From a bacterium (lineage in GTDB: Bacteria > Patescibacteriota > Minisyncoccia > Phycocordibacterales > UBA12445): a stretch of DNA of 54,315 bases. Where the stretch lies: contig JAUSIP010000015.1 of NCBI GenBank assembly GCA_030648005.1, positions 1 to 54,315 of the forward strand, written 5' to 3'. The notes under the pieces are model-generated. The model did not search any database, was not told the DNA's origin, and was given only the letters and a program-made list of their open reading frames with translations. Numbering within the stretch: position 1 is the stretch's first letter; each line of letters opens with the position of its first letter. Positions 23,202 through 32,549 of the stretch are shown here, in pieces. The position numbers were made by a program, and so were the translations under genes.

Positions 23202-23759
23202 CTACTCGTTCAAGAGGGTGATTTCAAGTGTTCTTTGTAGAAGATTCGGTGCATTCATATTACACCGATTATAACCATTAGACGTTATCGTAGTGAAGCC
23301 GGATGCGATATTGCTCTTGTCTACTGTCACAAAAACACAGGCTGAGTTATTGGCCAACGCGAAAGTGAAGCAACTCCTGTCACCTCCGTTTATAATACTC
23401 TTATCAGGCGGTTCCGGTTGCGCGCTAGGGTCACAAGCAACCTGGTTCTGTGCTCCAGTTATACCCTGTGGATCTGCCTGAAAGCCGTCCTTAATAATAG
23501 CTCCATTGCAATAAATAGTCTGATTGAGTGTGAGTGGTGTTGCCGGATCAAATCTACCGAAAGTGTCCCAATGCAAGGCGCACTCCAGTCCGCTATCAGC
23601 CGCAAACAAAGCCACCTGTGACTCTCTAGAAAGAGAAGCTAAGCTGATCTGCCGGATCATCAAGCGGGAAATACCGAGACCGGTAGCAAGAAGAATAGAT
23701 GAGATAAGAAGTGAGAAAAGGAGAACGAATGCCCTGTTTTTATTAAATTTATTTTTCAT
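23202..23759 (-). CDS. PilX-like minor pilin / pilus assembly protein
   Basis: About 185 residues from the preferred ATG at 23759, one base after the previous stop codon. NRAFVLLFSLLISSILLATGLGISRLMIRQISLASLSRESQVALFAADSGLECALHW is the PilX N-terminal helix with the AxxAxxGLE motif. The C-terminal part has paired Cys. Last of four overlapping or abutting minor pilin genes; the ligA start follows after 3 bases. Confidence 0.75.
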   Translation of the reverse strand: MKNKFNKNRAFVLLFSLLISSILLATGLGISRLMIRQISLASLSRESQVALFAADSGLECALHWDTFGRFDPATPLTLNQTIYCNGAIIKDGFQADPQGITGAQNQVACDPSAQPEPPDKSIINGGDRSCFTFALANNSACVFVTVDKSNIASGFTTITSNGYNRCNMNAPNLLQRTLEITLLNE

Positions 23760-23760
23760 T

Positions 23761-24432
23761 TTAAATACTGAACAGATTCTCACTCACTGTGATCGATCTT
23801 GGATTGCCGGTTCTAGTCCATGACACCTCAACGGACACATTTATCTCATCTATTCCGCTCGGATCAAGAGTAAGCAAACCCCTCTCACTAACAGGTATTT
23901 TAACGGGATCCATAGCCAGATAATCATTCGTCACATTCCTTATTGTTATCTTTCTGGAAAAAATGGAGTCAACCGGCGGATGTTGAGGATTATTCAGAAT
24001 ATTAGCTGAGAAATCTCGCCCATACAGTCGAATGGTACTTCCAGAACCAACATCTACCACCTTCAATTTATTGCAAATCTCTTCCGGTTCTGCGCCACAC
24101 CCCACTATCCCGTAATTTGGTTCATTAAACTTCCAAATATCTATTCTGCAAGGCACACCGTTGTCTCCATTGCCGGTCATGCAAACTCCCTTTATCCCAT
24201 CAAGCCAATCGATATTATTTTTTTTATTTGTATCTATTATATTTTTAATCGCTTCAACTGACTCTTGCGCCAAATAGAAGCCAGTTATCTCATCCTTCAC
24301 ATAATCCGCAAATACAATACCCTTAGAAGCCAGCGAGAGCGGGCCGACAATCGTGATCATCAAGATAGAGATCGCTACGATCGTTTCCAACAATGAGAAG
24401 CCATTATTCTTTTTTATTCTAACATTTTGCAT
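23761..24432 (-). CDS. PilV-like minor prepilin
   Basis: About 223 residues. The start ATG at 24432 is 2 bases after the previous stop; an upstream in-frame TTG is less likely. Prepilin signature NNGFSLLETIVAISILMITIVGPLSL: cleavage after Gly and Glu at mature position 5. The globular part contains Cys pairs (GVCMTGNGDNGVPC, GCGAEPEEIC). PilD in this locus should process it. Confidence 0.78.
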   Translation of the reverse strand: MQNVRIKKNNGFSLLETIVAISILMITIVGPLSLASKGIVFADYVKDEITGFYLAQESVEAIKNIIDTNKKNNIDWLDGIKGVCMTGNGDNGVPCRIDIWKFNEPNYGIVGCGAEPEEICNKLKVVDVGSGSTIRLYGRDFSANILNNPQHPPVDSIFSRKITIRNVTNDYLAMDPVKIPVSERGLLTLDPSGIDEINVSVEVSWTRTGNPRSITVSENLFSI

Positions 24433-24434
24433 TT

Positions 24435-25112
24435 TTAATTTGTCCAATCCATTCCCCTTTTTGATATCGCTGTTTGCAAGCTGAAGTCGGTTCGAAGTTT
24501 ATCTTTCTTAAGATCAACAACTCCGGAAATATTCAGGATTACCATCGCCTGCTTATTCGGATCTTCGGCGCCGATAACCCTGAATTCCATCCTCCGAATA
24601 TTCACTTCCGGAGAGGTTATGACCTCTTCGGAAGCAAGACTCGTGCCTCCGCCGGGATTACTTATTCTCTGCACTATACTTCCTTGGTCAGTTATAGGAT
24701 CTTTCTTGAAAATATAAACCGCCCAAATATGGCTACCGCTTTGAGGATCCTTTTCTTGTGTTCGAAGAGAGATAGCTACGCCGGCAGGGTCGCCGGAACA
24801 ATCTTCACCAACAAGAGCAGCTCCTAAAGCGAGATCAGAAAGTGCACTCTCAGTATAACAATGATATGAATCTCCGGTCCTGATCTTCCTGTTCATATCT
24901 TCTACTGCGAAATTAAGATTGTCTATCACGGTTCGGAGAGACTGCGCCTTGCGACTAGCGTCATTTAGAGAAAGTAGTGCACCAACAGTAACAAGCATCA
25001 CGACGGTAAAGAGCGACGTGGCGACTATTATTTCAATCAATGTAAAACCACGACTAAGAGACCGGGTTAATTCACTACCACCGCCGAATTGTATACCATT
25101 TTCTTTTTGCAT
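24435..25112 (-). CDS. PilW-like minor prepilin with long leader
   Basis: 225 residues. RGFTLIEIIVATSLFTVVMLVTVGALLSL is a standard prepilin N terminus, but the leader before the processing Gly is 22 residues, unusually long. Half of that leader (ELTRSLSRG) is encoded by one arm of a 21-base inverted repeat. The start codon lies in the 48-base loop of that repeat. Confidence 0.78.
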   Translation of the reverse strand: MQKENGIQFGGGSELTRSLSRGFTLIEIIVATSLFTVVMLVTVGALLSLNDASRKAQSLRTVIDNLNFAVEDMNRKIRTGDSYHCYTESALSDLALGAALVGEDCSGDPAGVAISLRTQEKDPQSGSHIWAVYIFKKDPITDQGSIVQRISNPGGGTSLASEEVITSPEVNIRRMEFRVIGAEDPNKQAMVILNISGVVDLKKDKLRTDFSLQTAISKRGMDWTN

Positions 25113-25141
25113 TACTTCATAATTAACCCGGTCTCTTAGTC
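25052..25141. repeat. 21-base perfect inverted repeat around a prepilin start codon
   Basis: GACTAAGAGACCGGGTTAATT at 25052-25072 and its exact complement at 25121-25141, with a 48-base loop. The second arm ends 3 bases from the stop of the previous gene; the first is inside the coding region. Confidence 0.85.
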
Positions 25142-25144
25142 TGC

Positions 25145-25873
25145 CTACTCCACCGATATCTGCCCTGTTTTCCAGACCACTATCGTCTTATGATACTCCC
25201 CACCCGGCGACTCCAGGACTATACCGACATTTGAAATAGGTACATTTATTATTGGGCCAGTGATATCCATTGGAACAAGATGGGCATCAAGATTTGGTCT
25301 AACGAAGACGATATCCAGAGCGTTAAGCTGATTGTTCGAATCACCGGCACAGTTGGCCACTCGATCAGGAACATCTACAAGGGGGATGAAATTAGCGCAT
25401 AGATATTTGATCTTATTCCTACCGGAAACCAGGAACTTCTGCAGACATTCATTATCTTGATCTGGATCTCCGCAAGGCAAGTTCACGTCTAGGGGTACGC
25501 CAGGCCCGGGTTCAGGATCAAGATTAAAACGTCTGATGCTATTCTGTGTATCAAACGAGCTGTCACTAATATTGGCAAATAAAAGATAGGTGTAGGCCGG
25601 CAGGTCAGGAGTTGGAGTCTGGAAATGTATCCCGTATGCTCCGAAGGTCTTGGTTTGACCGGGAATGCCGGTGCTCTTCGACCCGAGAACCGAGGAGCCG
25701 AATATCTGCGCCTGCCTCAAAGAGAGGGCGAGGTCTTGCGCTAGAAGATCAAGAGAGAGCTTGTTGCTGAACTTTGGATAGTTGGCCAGAGTGAAAGATG
25801 TGAGCATAATAAAAATGGATATGGTCACCATTAGTTCGATTAAAGAAAATCCCCTGTTGTTTACTTTATACAT
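25145..25873 (-). CDS. GspH/FimT-like minor prepilin
   Basis: 242 residues. NNRGFSLIELMVTISIFIMLTSFTLANYPKF is the prepilin helix with a 7-residue leader. LSLDLLAQDLALSLRQAQIFGSS is the conserved segment of FimT/GspH pseudopilins. The end (VVWKTGQISVE) is a typical last strand. The ATG overlaps the end of pilD by 13 bases, so translation is coupled. Confidence 0.82.
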   Translation of the reverse strand: MYKVNNRGFSLIELMVTISIFIMLTSFTLANYPKFSNKLSLDLLAQDLALSLRQAQIFGSSVLGSKSTGIPGQTKTFGAYGIHFQTPTPDLPAYTYLLFANISDSSFDTQNSIRRFNLDPEPGPGVPLDVNLPCGDPDQDNECLQKFLVSGRNKIKYLCANFIPLVDVPDRVANCAGDSNNQLNALDIVFVRPNLDAHLVPMDITGPIINVPISNVGIVLESPGGEYHKTIVVWKTGQISVE

Positions 25874-26631
25874 GCCGTTGACCCCAAATAAGAGAAGAGA
25901 TTAGAATTATAAAAAAATACAACCAGAAAGCCGACAATGAGAAACGGGGCAAACGGAACCTCCTTAATTCGCTTAAAGAAAAGATTAATAAAGATGCCAA
26001 TTATTGCACCGAGCCAGAAAGAGTATACCAACGAAGTGAGGGCGTAACAGAAAGTACTCAACCAACCAAGCGCCAAAACCAGCTTAGCATCACCGAGCCC
26101 CATCCATGCTCCGCCCGAGAAGAACCAAAACGATCCAAGAAACAAGAACATCAACGAGCCGGCCAAGAAACCCGAAATCGCCATGTCTGGAGATATTACT
26201 GAATAAACATAAGCTAGGCGCAAAAAACCAAGCGTGATCAATAGATATACCAACTCATCGGGTATTATCTTATGGCGAAAGTCGTAGACAGCTATTACAG
26301 TCAAAACAGAGAAGATAAAAGCATAAAATATAAAATCAAGAGTTGGTCCAAGCTTCAAATAAAGCATTGTGTACAAAACTGCCGTGACGAACTCCACCAG
26401 CGGATACTGCCAAGAGACCTTAGACAAGCAACTGTGACACTTCCCTCCTTGAAGAAGGAAACTGAAGATCGGAAACATATTGTACCAATGTAGCCGTGTT
26501 CCACAAGAGAAACAGATCGAACGACCGGAAACAATAGAACGGCCGGTGTTGTATCGCAAAATCACAACATTCAAGAAACTGCCAATGATGGAGCCGAAGA
26601 TAAAAACAAAAAGTAAAATTAGGGAATTCAT
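25861..26631 (-). CDS. pilD: prepilin leader peptidase/N-methyltransferase
   Basis: 256 residues from ATG 26631 (MNSLILLFVFIFGSIIGSFLNVV); nine more in-frame codons upstream overlap the -10 box and are excluded. The cytoplasmic zinc-type loop has SICFSCGTRLHWYNMFPIFSFLLQGGKCHSCLSKVSWQYPLVE with two Cys pairs. Catalytic Asp residues are expected at VIAVYDFRHKIIPDE and in GLGDAKLVLALG. Eight membrane helices. Processes the seven prepilins here. Confidence 0.92.
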   Translation of the reverse strand: MNSLILLFVFIFGSIIGSFLNVVILRYNTGRSIVSGRSICFSCGTRLHWYNMFPIFSFLLQGGKCHSCLSKVSWQYPLVEFVTAVLYTMLYLKLGPTLDFIFYAFIFSVLTVIAVYDFRHKIIPDELVYLLITLGFLRLAYVYSVISPDMAISGFLAGSLMFLFLGSFWFFSGGAWMGLGDAKLVLALGWLSTFCYALTSLVYSFWLGAIIGIFINLFFKRIKEVPFAPFLIVGFLVVFFYNSNLFSYLGSTACIK

Positions 26632-26646
26632 ACTCTCATTATAACA
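26632..26646 (-). promoter_or_regulatory. extended -10 promoter, leaderless start of pilD
   Basis: Minus strand TGT TATAAT (hexamer 26638-26643), 6 bases before ATG. Confidence 0.65.
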
Positions 26647-26647
26647 T

Positions 26648-26673
26648 AAACCCCTCAATTCAAGAGGGGTTTA
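26648..26673 (-). terminator. terminator between pilin 1 and pilD
   Basis: AAACCCCTC/GAGGGGTTT hairpin. On the minus strand it follows the pilin gene and the REP-like element and precedes the pilD promoter. Confidence 0.6.
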
Positions 26674-26698
26674 ACATCTACAGATGGTTTTAGTAATC

Positions 26699-26765
26699 GT
26701 CATTGCGAGGAGCCGTGCGACGAAGCAATCTATAATACAGAGATTGCTTCGTACCTCGCAATGAC
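26699..26765. repeat. REP-like palindrome, GTCATTGCGAGG family, copy 2
   Basis: GTCATTGCGAGG at one end and CCTCGCAATGAC at the other, inner arms CGAAGCAATCT/AGATTGCTTCG. Same family as 21135. Confidence 0.85.
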
Positions 26766-26780
26766 AACGAGAAGTTTTAA

Positions 26781-27257
26781 CTAAGGAGTTACATCAAGCA
26801 TTGGATCTACACCGTTGAATGGTACGGCACCGGGATAATTGGGACGATCAACGAAACCTGGGCAATTAGTAGGAGGGGTGTCGTTGCTGTTGCAGTCTCT
26901 ATCGTTAGCAAGTACTCCACCCGAGACAATACCCTCCAAGTCAGTCCCCAAGTGGTAGCTTAGGGCATCATTGGACCTGACATAGTGATAGCTCTCACCG
27001 ATATTTGGTGCAACCGGAGTTGTAGACAAAAGACCAGCAGTCACAAGACTTCCTATTGCATCGGGGTAGCTGTTATTTGAATCATAATAAAGGGCGAGAG
27101 CCTTCTGGATCGCCTCCATATCCACCTCTCTCTTTGCATTTCGTGCCTTGCCCCTTGAACTATTAAGAGAAACAATGACAACTGATGACAATATGCCAAT
27201 AATGGCGATAACAACAAGAAGCTCTATTAATGTGAATCCAGACTTTTTATTATACAT
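26781..27257 (-). CDS. type IV pilin, copy 1
   Basis: 158 residues. [62 protein letters not shown] is a canonical major pilin or GspG-type start. The C-terminal part has a Cys pair (DCNSNDTPPTNC) and ends DVTP, like its two neighbours. One of three tandem paralogues, each with its own -10 box. Confidence 0.9.
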   Translation of the reverse strand: MYNKKSGFTLIELLVVIAIIGILSSVVIVSLNSSRGKARNAKREVDMEAIQKALALYYDSNNSYPDAIGSLVTAGLLSTTPVAPNIGESYHYVRSNDALSYHLGTDLEGIVSGGVLANDRDCNSNDTPPTNCPGFVDRPNYPGAVPFNGVDPMLDVTP

Positions 27258-27272
27258 AATTTTGAAATTATA
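27258..27272 (-). promoter_or_regulatory. -10 promoter, leaderless start of pilin 1
   Basis: Minus strand TATAAT (27267-27272), 9 bases before ATG. Confidence 0.6.
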
Positions 27273-27313
27273 AATTCTAACATCTAAATAATATCACAAT
27301 CTAACTACAAAAA

Positions 27314-27346
27314 GAAAACTCCTCAAATAAATGAGGAGTTTTGCTT
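27314..27346 (-). terminator. terminator of pilin 2
   Basis: AAAACTCCTCA / TGAGGAGTTTT hairpin with T runs on the minus strand. Confidence 0.8.
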
Positions 27347-27368
27347 ATACTAGACCCTTATACTTCTC

Positions 27369-27905
27369 TTATGGTGTTACGTCGTATAGAACAGTGGTTG
27401 CGTCGCCATTGAATGGAAGGTCTCCGGCGGTTGGAGTACCTGCGGCATTCAAGAATCCACAGAATGTTCCAGCACCATCGTTACAGTCGGCATCACTTGC
27501 CAAAACACCGTTAGGTTCTGTAATTCCCTCCAATTTTGCTCCCAAGTGAAAGCTCAAACCGTTAGGAGCCACTGAGTAACTATATGACTCACCTGAATTT
27601 GGAGCTACTGGGACAGATGCCAAGAACTTCTCAGTTATCAAGACACCAGGAGCAAGTACCGTACCTAGGGCATTAAGAGCAGGGTTAGTATTCGCGCCTG
27701 GAGGGTAGAAACCGTGTGAGTCATAGTAAAGTGCCAAAGCCTGCTGTATTGAACCTACGTCTGAGATCCTCTTAGCATCTCTAGCCTTAACTCTAGCGCT
27801 GTTTAAAGAAACTAGAACTACTGATGACAAGATACCGATGATAGCGATAACCACCAAGAGCTCGATCAATGTGAATCCCTTCTGTCCCAACTTTTTCTTG
27901 AACAT
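27369..27905 (-). CDS. type IV pilin, copy 2
   Basis: 178 residues. [63 protein letters not shown]. The C-terminal domain has DCNDGAGTFCGF and ends YDVTP. TATTAT lies 7 bases before the ATG. Own terminator, so it is probably transcribed separately; it may be the abundant subunit, but the sequence alone does not prove it. Confidence 0.9.
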   Translation of the reverse strand: MFKKKLGQKGFTLIELLVVIAIIGILSSVVLVSLNSARVKARDAKRISDVGSIQQALALYYDSHGFYPPGANTNPALNALGTVLAPGVLITEKFLASVPVAPNSGESYSYSVAPNGLSFHLGAKLEGITEPNGVLASDADCNDGAGTFCGFLNAAGTPTAGDLPFNGDATTVLYDVTP

Positions 27906-27949
27906 AAATTAATTAAATAATATTAATAATGGCTGATAAATAAATAAAA

Positions 27950-28510
27950 TTATGGCGTTATATCAAAGCACTTATCGGTTCCTGTACCAATCGCACAATC
28001 TGACTTACCGTTAAATATAACACCGGGTGTCAGTCCTGAAACGTGAGGTACGCAGGCAATATTACCATAGAAGAGATCAGCGTCACCATTGATAGCCGGT
28101 GAAGCACCAGTGGTATCTTCAAGGATTGCACCTAAGTGATAACTTTGACATGAACCAGCAACACTGCTAGGACTTTGTGCGGCATACACGTACGACAGAT
28201 CAGTAAGTGGATCCTTAGACACATTAGGTATGAAGTCAGGAGCAAGATAGTTTGCGCCAGCAATAGGTGAGCCAGGCTTTTGAGCGAACTCCTCTAATGC
28301 CGGATATCTATTGTAGGTGTTAAAGTACAACTCCAAAGAAGTCTGCAGCGACTTAATGTCAGATATCCTCCTCGCATCTCTTGCCTTAGAACGAGCTGAC
28401 CCTAGTGAGGTAAGCACGACTGAAGACAAGATGCCTATAATGGCGATCACAACTAAAAGTTCTATCAATGTAAATCCTCTATCTCGCGCGCCAAATACAG
28501 GTGACCGCAT
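27950..28510 (-). CDS. type IV pilin, copy 3
   Basis: 186 residues. [62 protein letters not shown]. Four Cys in the C-terminal domain, ends DITP. -10 TATTAT lies 7 bases before the ATG. The N-terminal helix is nearly identical to copies 1 and 2, while the tips diverge, pointing to tandem duplication and head-domain diversification. Confidence 0.9.
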   Translation of the reverse strand: MRSPVFGARDRGFTLIELLVVIAIIGILSSVVLTSLGSARSKARDARRISDIKSLQTSLELYFNTYNRYPALEEFAQKPGSPIAGANYLAPDFIPNVSKDPLTDLSYVYAAQSPSSVAGSCQSYHLGAILEDTTGASPAINGDADLFYGNIACVPHVSGLTPGVIFNGKSDCAIGTGTDKCFDITP

Positions 28511-28553
28511 AAATACAATAATACTACCTAATGTTATTTTTTCAAGTGGATAA

Positions 28554-29759
28554 CTAAATTCCTGCTGTTATATTATATATCGGACCAAGCACAGATACCA
28601 AGAGAAGTCCTACTGCAACACCTAGGAAAATGATCATCATCGGCTCTATCAAGGCGATAAGTGTATCAATGGCAGTATCCACTTCCCTCTTATAGAATCT
28701 AGCCATAGTCTTCAATACGAAGCCGAGGTTGCCCGTCTCCTCACCAATCTTCGTCATCTGTGCCATGATCTTCGGCACATCCTTACTTTGAGAGAAGATG
28801 GATGAAAGCGGATTGCCCCCTTTCACTCCGGCAATAGCATCAGTAAGCACCTTCTTATATATGTCATTGCCCACCACATCGGCTGTCACTTCAAGCGAAC
28901 GCACCATTGAGACGCCGGCGGTGATCAATGTATCCATGTTGTCAGCAATACGAGAGAGATAGAAACGTCGATAAAGAGTTCCAACATATGGAACCTTAAG
29001 CTGAACAGAATTAAATATCGCCTTACCGGCATCGGTCAACATAAATCTCCATAAGCCGACACAGCCGATTATAAAAAGAATTAGGATAAATATGCCGTAG
29101 TTAACAAAAAGGGATGAAAGCCAGAGTACGAACTTTGTATAAAGCGGTATAGCCTGCCCCGTCTCCTTCAATATATCAGCCAAACGCGGTATAACCATGA
29201 CGAGCATTAAAACCATAACCACAATGAAAGATACAACGACGAATGCCGGATAGATCAGAGCTCCTTTAACCTTTGAAACTATCGCATACTGCCGTTCAAG
29301 GTAGTCGGCCAGATAGTTGAAAGACTCAGAAAGCTTGCCGGACTCCTCACCGGAACGAATAAGGCTGACATAGAAAGGTGAGAAGACGGCTGAATGCTTG
29401 CCCATGGCGGCAGAGATCGGTATACCGCTCTGAATGTCATCGGTTACCTCGGAAAGCTTCTTACGTAATACCGGGTTCTCCGTCTCTGAAGACAGGAGTT
29501 TGAAAGTGTCGAGTACAGAAACCTTAGCTTCAAATAAAGTAGCAAGCTGTCTAGATAAAATAACGACATCCTTAGTCTTAACACTGTCAAACATAGCCAG
29601 AAATCTCTTAAGGAGATCGCCTGCTTCACCAGATTCGACGGAAATAACAATCAGAGCGCGCTTCTGTAAAGCTCCGATTGCAACATCAACGCTTATAGCG
29701 TCTATGCTACCGTTTCTCTCCTCACCGTCTTTAGTTGTGGCTTTGTATTTAAATAACAT
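28554..29759 (-). CDS. pilC: type IV pilus inner-membrane platform protein
   Basis: 401 residues, full length for PilC/GspF. Two T2SSF repeats: [22 protein letters not shown] near 70 and [25 protein letters not shown] near 270, each followed by membrane helices. The last is [29 protein letters not shown]. It anchors the PilB/PilT motors. Confidence 0.94.
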   Translation of the reverse strand: MLFKYKATTKDGEERNGSIDAISVDVAIGALQKRALIVISVESGEAGDLLKRFLAMFDSVKTKDVVILSRQLATLFEAKVSVLDTFKLLSSETENPVLRKKLSEVTDDIQSGIPISAAMGKHSAVFSPFYVSLIRSGEESGKLSESFNYLADYLERQYAIVSKVKGALIYPAFVVVSFIVVMVLMLVMVIPRLADILKETGQAIPLYTKFVLWLSSLFVNYGIFILILFIIGCVGLWRFMLTDAGKAIFNSVQLKVPYVGTLYRRFYLSRIADNMDTLITAGVSMVRSLEVTADVVGNDIYKKVLTDAIAGVKGGNPLSSIFSQSKDVPKIMAQMTKIGEETGNLGFVLKTMARFYKREVDTAIDTLIALIEPMMIIFLGVAVGLLLVSVLGPIYNITAGI

Positions 29760-29871
29760 GTTGTGAAATTTTCAATTCTTAATTTTACAATTTTCAGTGA
29801 ATTTCCAATGTATAAATGTTTAAAAATTGAGACATTGATTGAAAATTAAAAATTGGAAATTAAAAATTATT
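29760..29871. repeat. AT-rich inverted repeat region between pilT and pilC
   Basis: AATTTTCAATTCTTAATTTT near 29766 and GAAAATTAAAAATTGGAAATT near 29840 are partly complementary. No gene. Could be a weak terminator or processing site. Confidence 0.4.
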
Positions 29872-30936
29872 TTAGAGCAGTCTCTCCAGCGCCCTAGTGT
29901 TCAGCGAATAAGCCCTGGCGACTTCAGGCGTTATCTCCCCTTTTCTAACCAATTCAGCCAGAGAGTGGTTCATATCTATCATGCCAGATTCTGAACCGGT
30001 CTCAATAACGACATTGATCTCACTGACCCTCCCCTCTCGGATCAAGTTGGAAACAGCACTGTTATTGATCAGAAGTTCGTAAGCCGGCACGAGTCCGCCG
30101 GAGATCTTAGGTAGAAGACGCTGAGAGAAGACGCCAAGCAAGCTTCCGGCTAGCTGGGCCTTGATTTGATTCTGCTGTGCTGCGGGGAAGGAGTCTATGA
30201 TACGATCGACAGTCTGCGCGGCGTTGTTGGTGTGAAGAGTGGAGAAGACCAAGTGGCCTGTCTCTGCCGCCGTCACGGCTGCAGAAATAGTTTCGGAAGT
30301 TCTCATCTCTCCTATCATCGCGACGTTAATATCTTCGCGAAACATCGAACGTAGCGCTGTCTGGAATGTATCCGTATCGAAACGCACTTCTCGCTGGTCG
30401 ATAATAGAGCGGTCGGAATTAAATATATATTCGATAGGATCTTCGATTGTAAGAATATGCTCCATCCTTTCATGATTTATAAGCTCGATCATCGCCGCCA
30501 AAGTGGTAGACTTGCCCTGCCCGACCGGACCAACAACCAAGAAGAACCCCTGTTTCTTGTTGATAAAATCCTTAAGTATCGGCGGTAAAGAAAGTTCTTC
30601 TATAGTTTTTATTTTTGTCTGAATAGCTCGAAGCGCACAACCGATGAAACCTCGCTGGAAGAAAGCGTTACCTCGGAAACGAATCCCACCGGGCCCGCTG
30701 TAAGCGAAATCCATATCTTTTGTCTCAAGAAATATCTTCTTATTACTCTCTCCCATCAGCTCGTATACGAGCCCTGCAGCATCTTCCGGACTAAGCACCG
30801 GCCTGCTAACTAGAGGAATAAGTTGGCCGGAAACTCTGATGGCTGGCTGGCGAAGCGCAGAGATATGCAGATCAGACGCACCCTCGCGCTGGATGATCTC
30901 AACTAACTCTTCCAACTCTTTTTTAAAATCTGTCAT
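29872..30936 (-). CDS. pilT: pilus retraction ATPase
   Basis: 354 residues. Walker A GPVGQGKST (Gln in place of the usual small residue), Asp box LTIEDPIEYIF, Walker B AMIGEMRTSETISAAVTAAETGHLVFSTLHTNNAAQTVDRIID with the two His. PilT-type N terminus (GASDLHISALRQPAIRVSG). The final AGLLE-like motif is not obvious. Starts 7 bases after pilB. Confidence 0.94.
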   Translation of the reverse strand: MTDFKKELEELVEIIQREGASDLHISALRQPAIRVSGQLIPLVSRPVLSPEDAAGLVYELMGESNKKIFLETKDMDFAYSGPGGIRFRGNAFFQRGFIGCALRAIQTKIKTIEELSLPPILKDFINKKQGFFLVVGPVGQGKSTTLAAMIELINHERMEHILTIEDPIEYIFNSDRSIIDQREVRFDTDTFQTALRSMFREDINVAMIGEMRTSETISAAVTAAETGHLVFSTLHTNNAAQTVDRIIDSFPAAQQNQIKAQLAGSLLGVFSQRLLPKISGGLVPAYELLINNSAVSNLIREGRVSEINVVIETGSESGMIDMNHSLAELVRKGEITPEVARAYSLNTRALERLL

Positions 30937-30943
30937 ATTATTT

Positions 30944-32527
30944 TTACAATCTTAGAACTTCTTCCACTGGCACTGTCCCCTGGAACAACTTAATAATAGC
31001 ATCTTCCTTCAGTGTCAGCATCCCCTTCGCTCTGGCGATTTTATAGATCTCCTGTTCAACTGGATTTTTAAGAATTACGGCTCGTATATCTTTATCAATA
31101 TCAAGCACTTCAATGGCCGCCGCACGTCCACGTGTACCAGTAGAACAGGTTGGCGAAGGCACAGCATTGTAAACATTTGACGGAATAACTATATCTTTCT
31201 TAAACTGCTCAGGCAAATCTTCAAAACGCTTTGTCACAAGATCCTTTATCTCCCCAGCCATCGGAATAGGCGATTTCGACTCTTCACATAGAACTCCAAC
31301 GAGTCGCTGAGCTATAACCATCGTCAACGTCGGTGCAATCAAATAAGGCTCGATACCCATGTCTATCAATCTTGGAATTGCGGCGATGGCACTATTAGTG
31401 TGCAAAGTGGAGAGAACCAAGTGGCCGGTCAGAGCGGCTTGAATAGCCAGTCTAGCTGTCTGCTCATCTCGAATCTCTCCTACCATTATCACATCCGGGT
31501 CTTGTCTTAAAATAGAACGCAGTCCGGAAGCAAAGGTATAATCGATCTCCGGCCGAACCTGTGACTGACTGACACCGGCCATGTTGTATTCAATAGGATC
31601 TTCGAGTGAAACTACATTGTATTTCTCCTTATCGACTTCATTTAACATCGCATAAAGTGTTGTAGTTTTACCGCTTCCTGTCGGGCCGGTAAGAAGTATC
31701 AATCCGTACGGCCTTGTTATACCCTCTCTAATTGCCTCCAAATTTTTCTTAGTGAATCCGAACTGATCAAGCCTTCTTATGCCCTTGTCTGTATCCAAGA
31801 TTCTGATAACCACCTTCTCACCGAAATATGTCGGGAATGTAGAAACACGAAAGTCGACAGCTCGACTCTCAATCCTCGCAGAGAACCTGCCGTCTTGCGG
31901 TTTCCTTTTCTCGTCAAGTTTTATGCCAGTTAATATTTTTATTCTAGCTACCACCGCTTCGTGCACTGATATCGGCAAAAAAAGCGACGTATACAGAACA
32001 CCATCGACTCGGAACCGGACCTTAACCTTGTCGCCTATCGGCTCAATATGAATATCGGAAGCGAGCCCCTCCACCGCATTCTGAATGATGACCGCCACGA
32101 TCTTCGTGATCGGTGCCTCTTCGACGAAACCAGAACCCGGCTTGATCGCGATCTCCTTCATAATCTCGGCAGAAACGTCCTTCTTCACATCCTCTTCCTT
32201 CTTCTGCACGTCTATCTGGGTCAGAGCCTTGTCCACTTGTCCGGAAATACCCTTATAACTCTGCAAGACAGCGTCGAAGTCGGACTGGGATATCAGAAAT
32301 ATTTTAAAAGGCGCACCAATCTTAGAAGCGATAAAAGAGATGGCGTCACGAGCTTCAATATTGTCCGGATTTAATATGCCAACCTCCAGCACCCCCTCAA
32401 CCATATTTATCGGCACAAACTGGTAGTGAACAGCGGACTCTTCCGGTACATATTTCAAAATATCGAACGGTACCCCCTTGCCACCAAGATCTTTTATAGG
32501 TATGTCTAAATTCTTCGGGAATATCAT
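30944..32527 (-). CDS. pilB: pilus extension ATPase
   Basis: 527 residues. N1 domain, then ASDIHIEPIGDKVKVRFRVDGVL, Walker A GPTGSGKTT, Asp box SLEDPIEYN, Walker B DPDVIMVGEIRDEQTARLAIQAALTGHLVLSTLHTN. The usual four-Cys zinc motif of PilB is reduced: only two Cys (GVLCEESKS and PSPTCSTGTRGR) are in that region, so zinc binding is doubtful. Confidence 0.94.
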   Translation of the reverse strand: MIFPKNLDIPIKDLGGKGVPFDILKYVPEESAVHYQFVPINMVEGVLEVGILNPDNIEARDAISFIASKIGAPFKIFLISQSDFDAVLQSYKGISGQVDKALTQIDVQKKEEDVKKDVSAEIMKEIAIKPGSGFVEEAPITKIVAVIIQNAVEGLASDIHIEPIGDKVKVRFRVDGVLYTSLFLPISVHEAVVARIKILTGIKLDEKRKPQDGRFSARIESRAVDFRVSTFPTYFGEKVVIRILDTDKGIRRLDQFGFTKKNLEAIREGITRPYGLILLTGPTGSGKTTTLYAMLNEVDKEKYNVVSLEDPIEYNMAGVSQSQVRPEIDYTFASGLRSILRQDPDVIMVGEIRDEQTARLAIQAALTGHLVLSTLHTNSAIAAIPRLIDMGIEPYLIAPTLTMVIAQRLVGVLCEESKSPIPMAGEIKDLVTKRFEDLPEQFKKDIVIPSNVYNAVPSPTCSTGTRGRAAAIEVLDIDKDIRAVILKNPVEQEIYKIARAKGMLTLKEDAIIKLFQGTVPVEEVLRL

Positions 32528-32549
32528 TTATGCGTCAAATACATTGGTC

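Noticed and set aside
23761-24447. TTG start five codons upstream for the PilV-like gene
   Set aside because: It overlaps the preceding gene, and the ATG 2 bases after the stop codon gives a normal prepilin leader.
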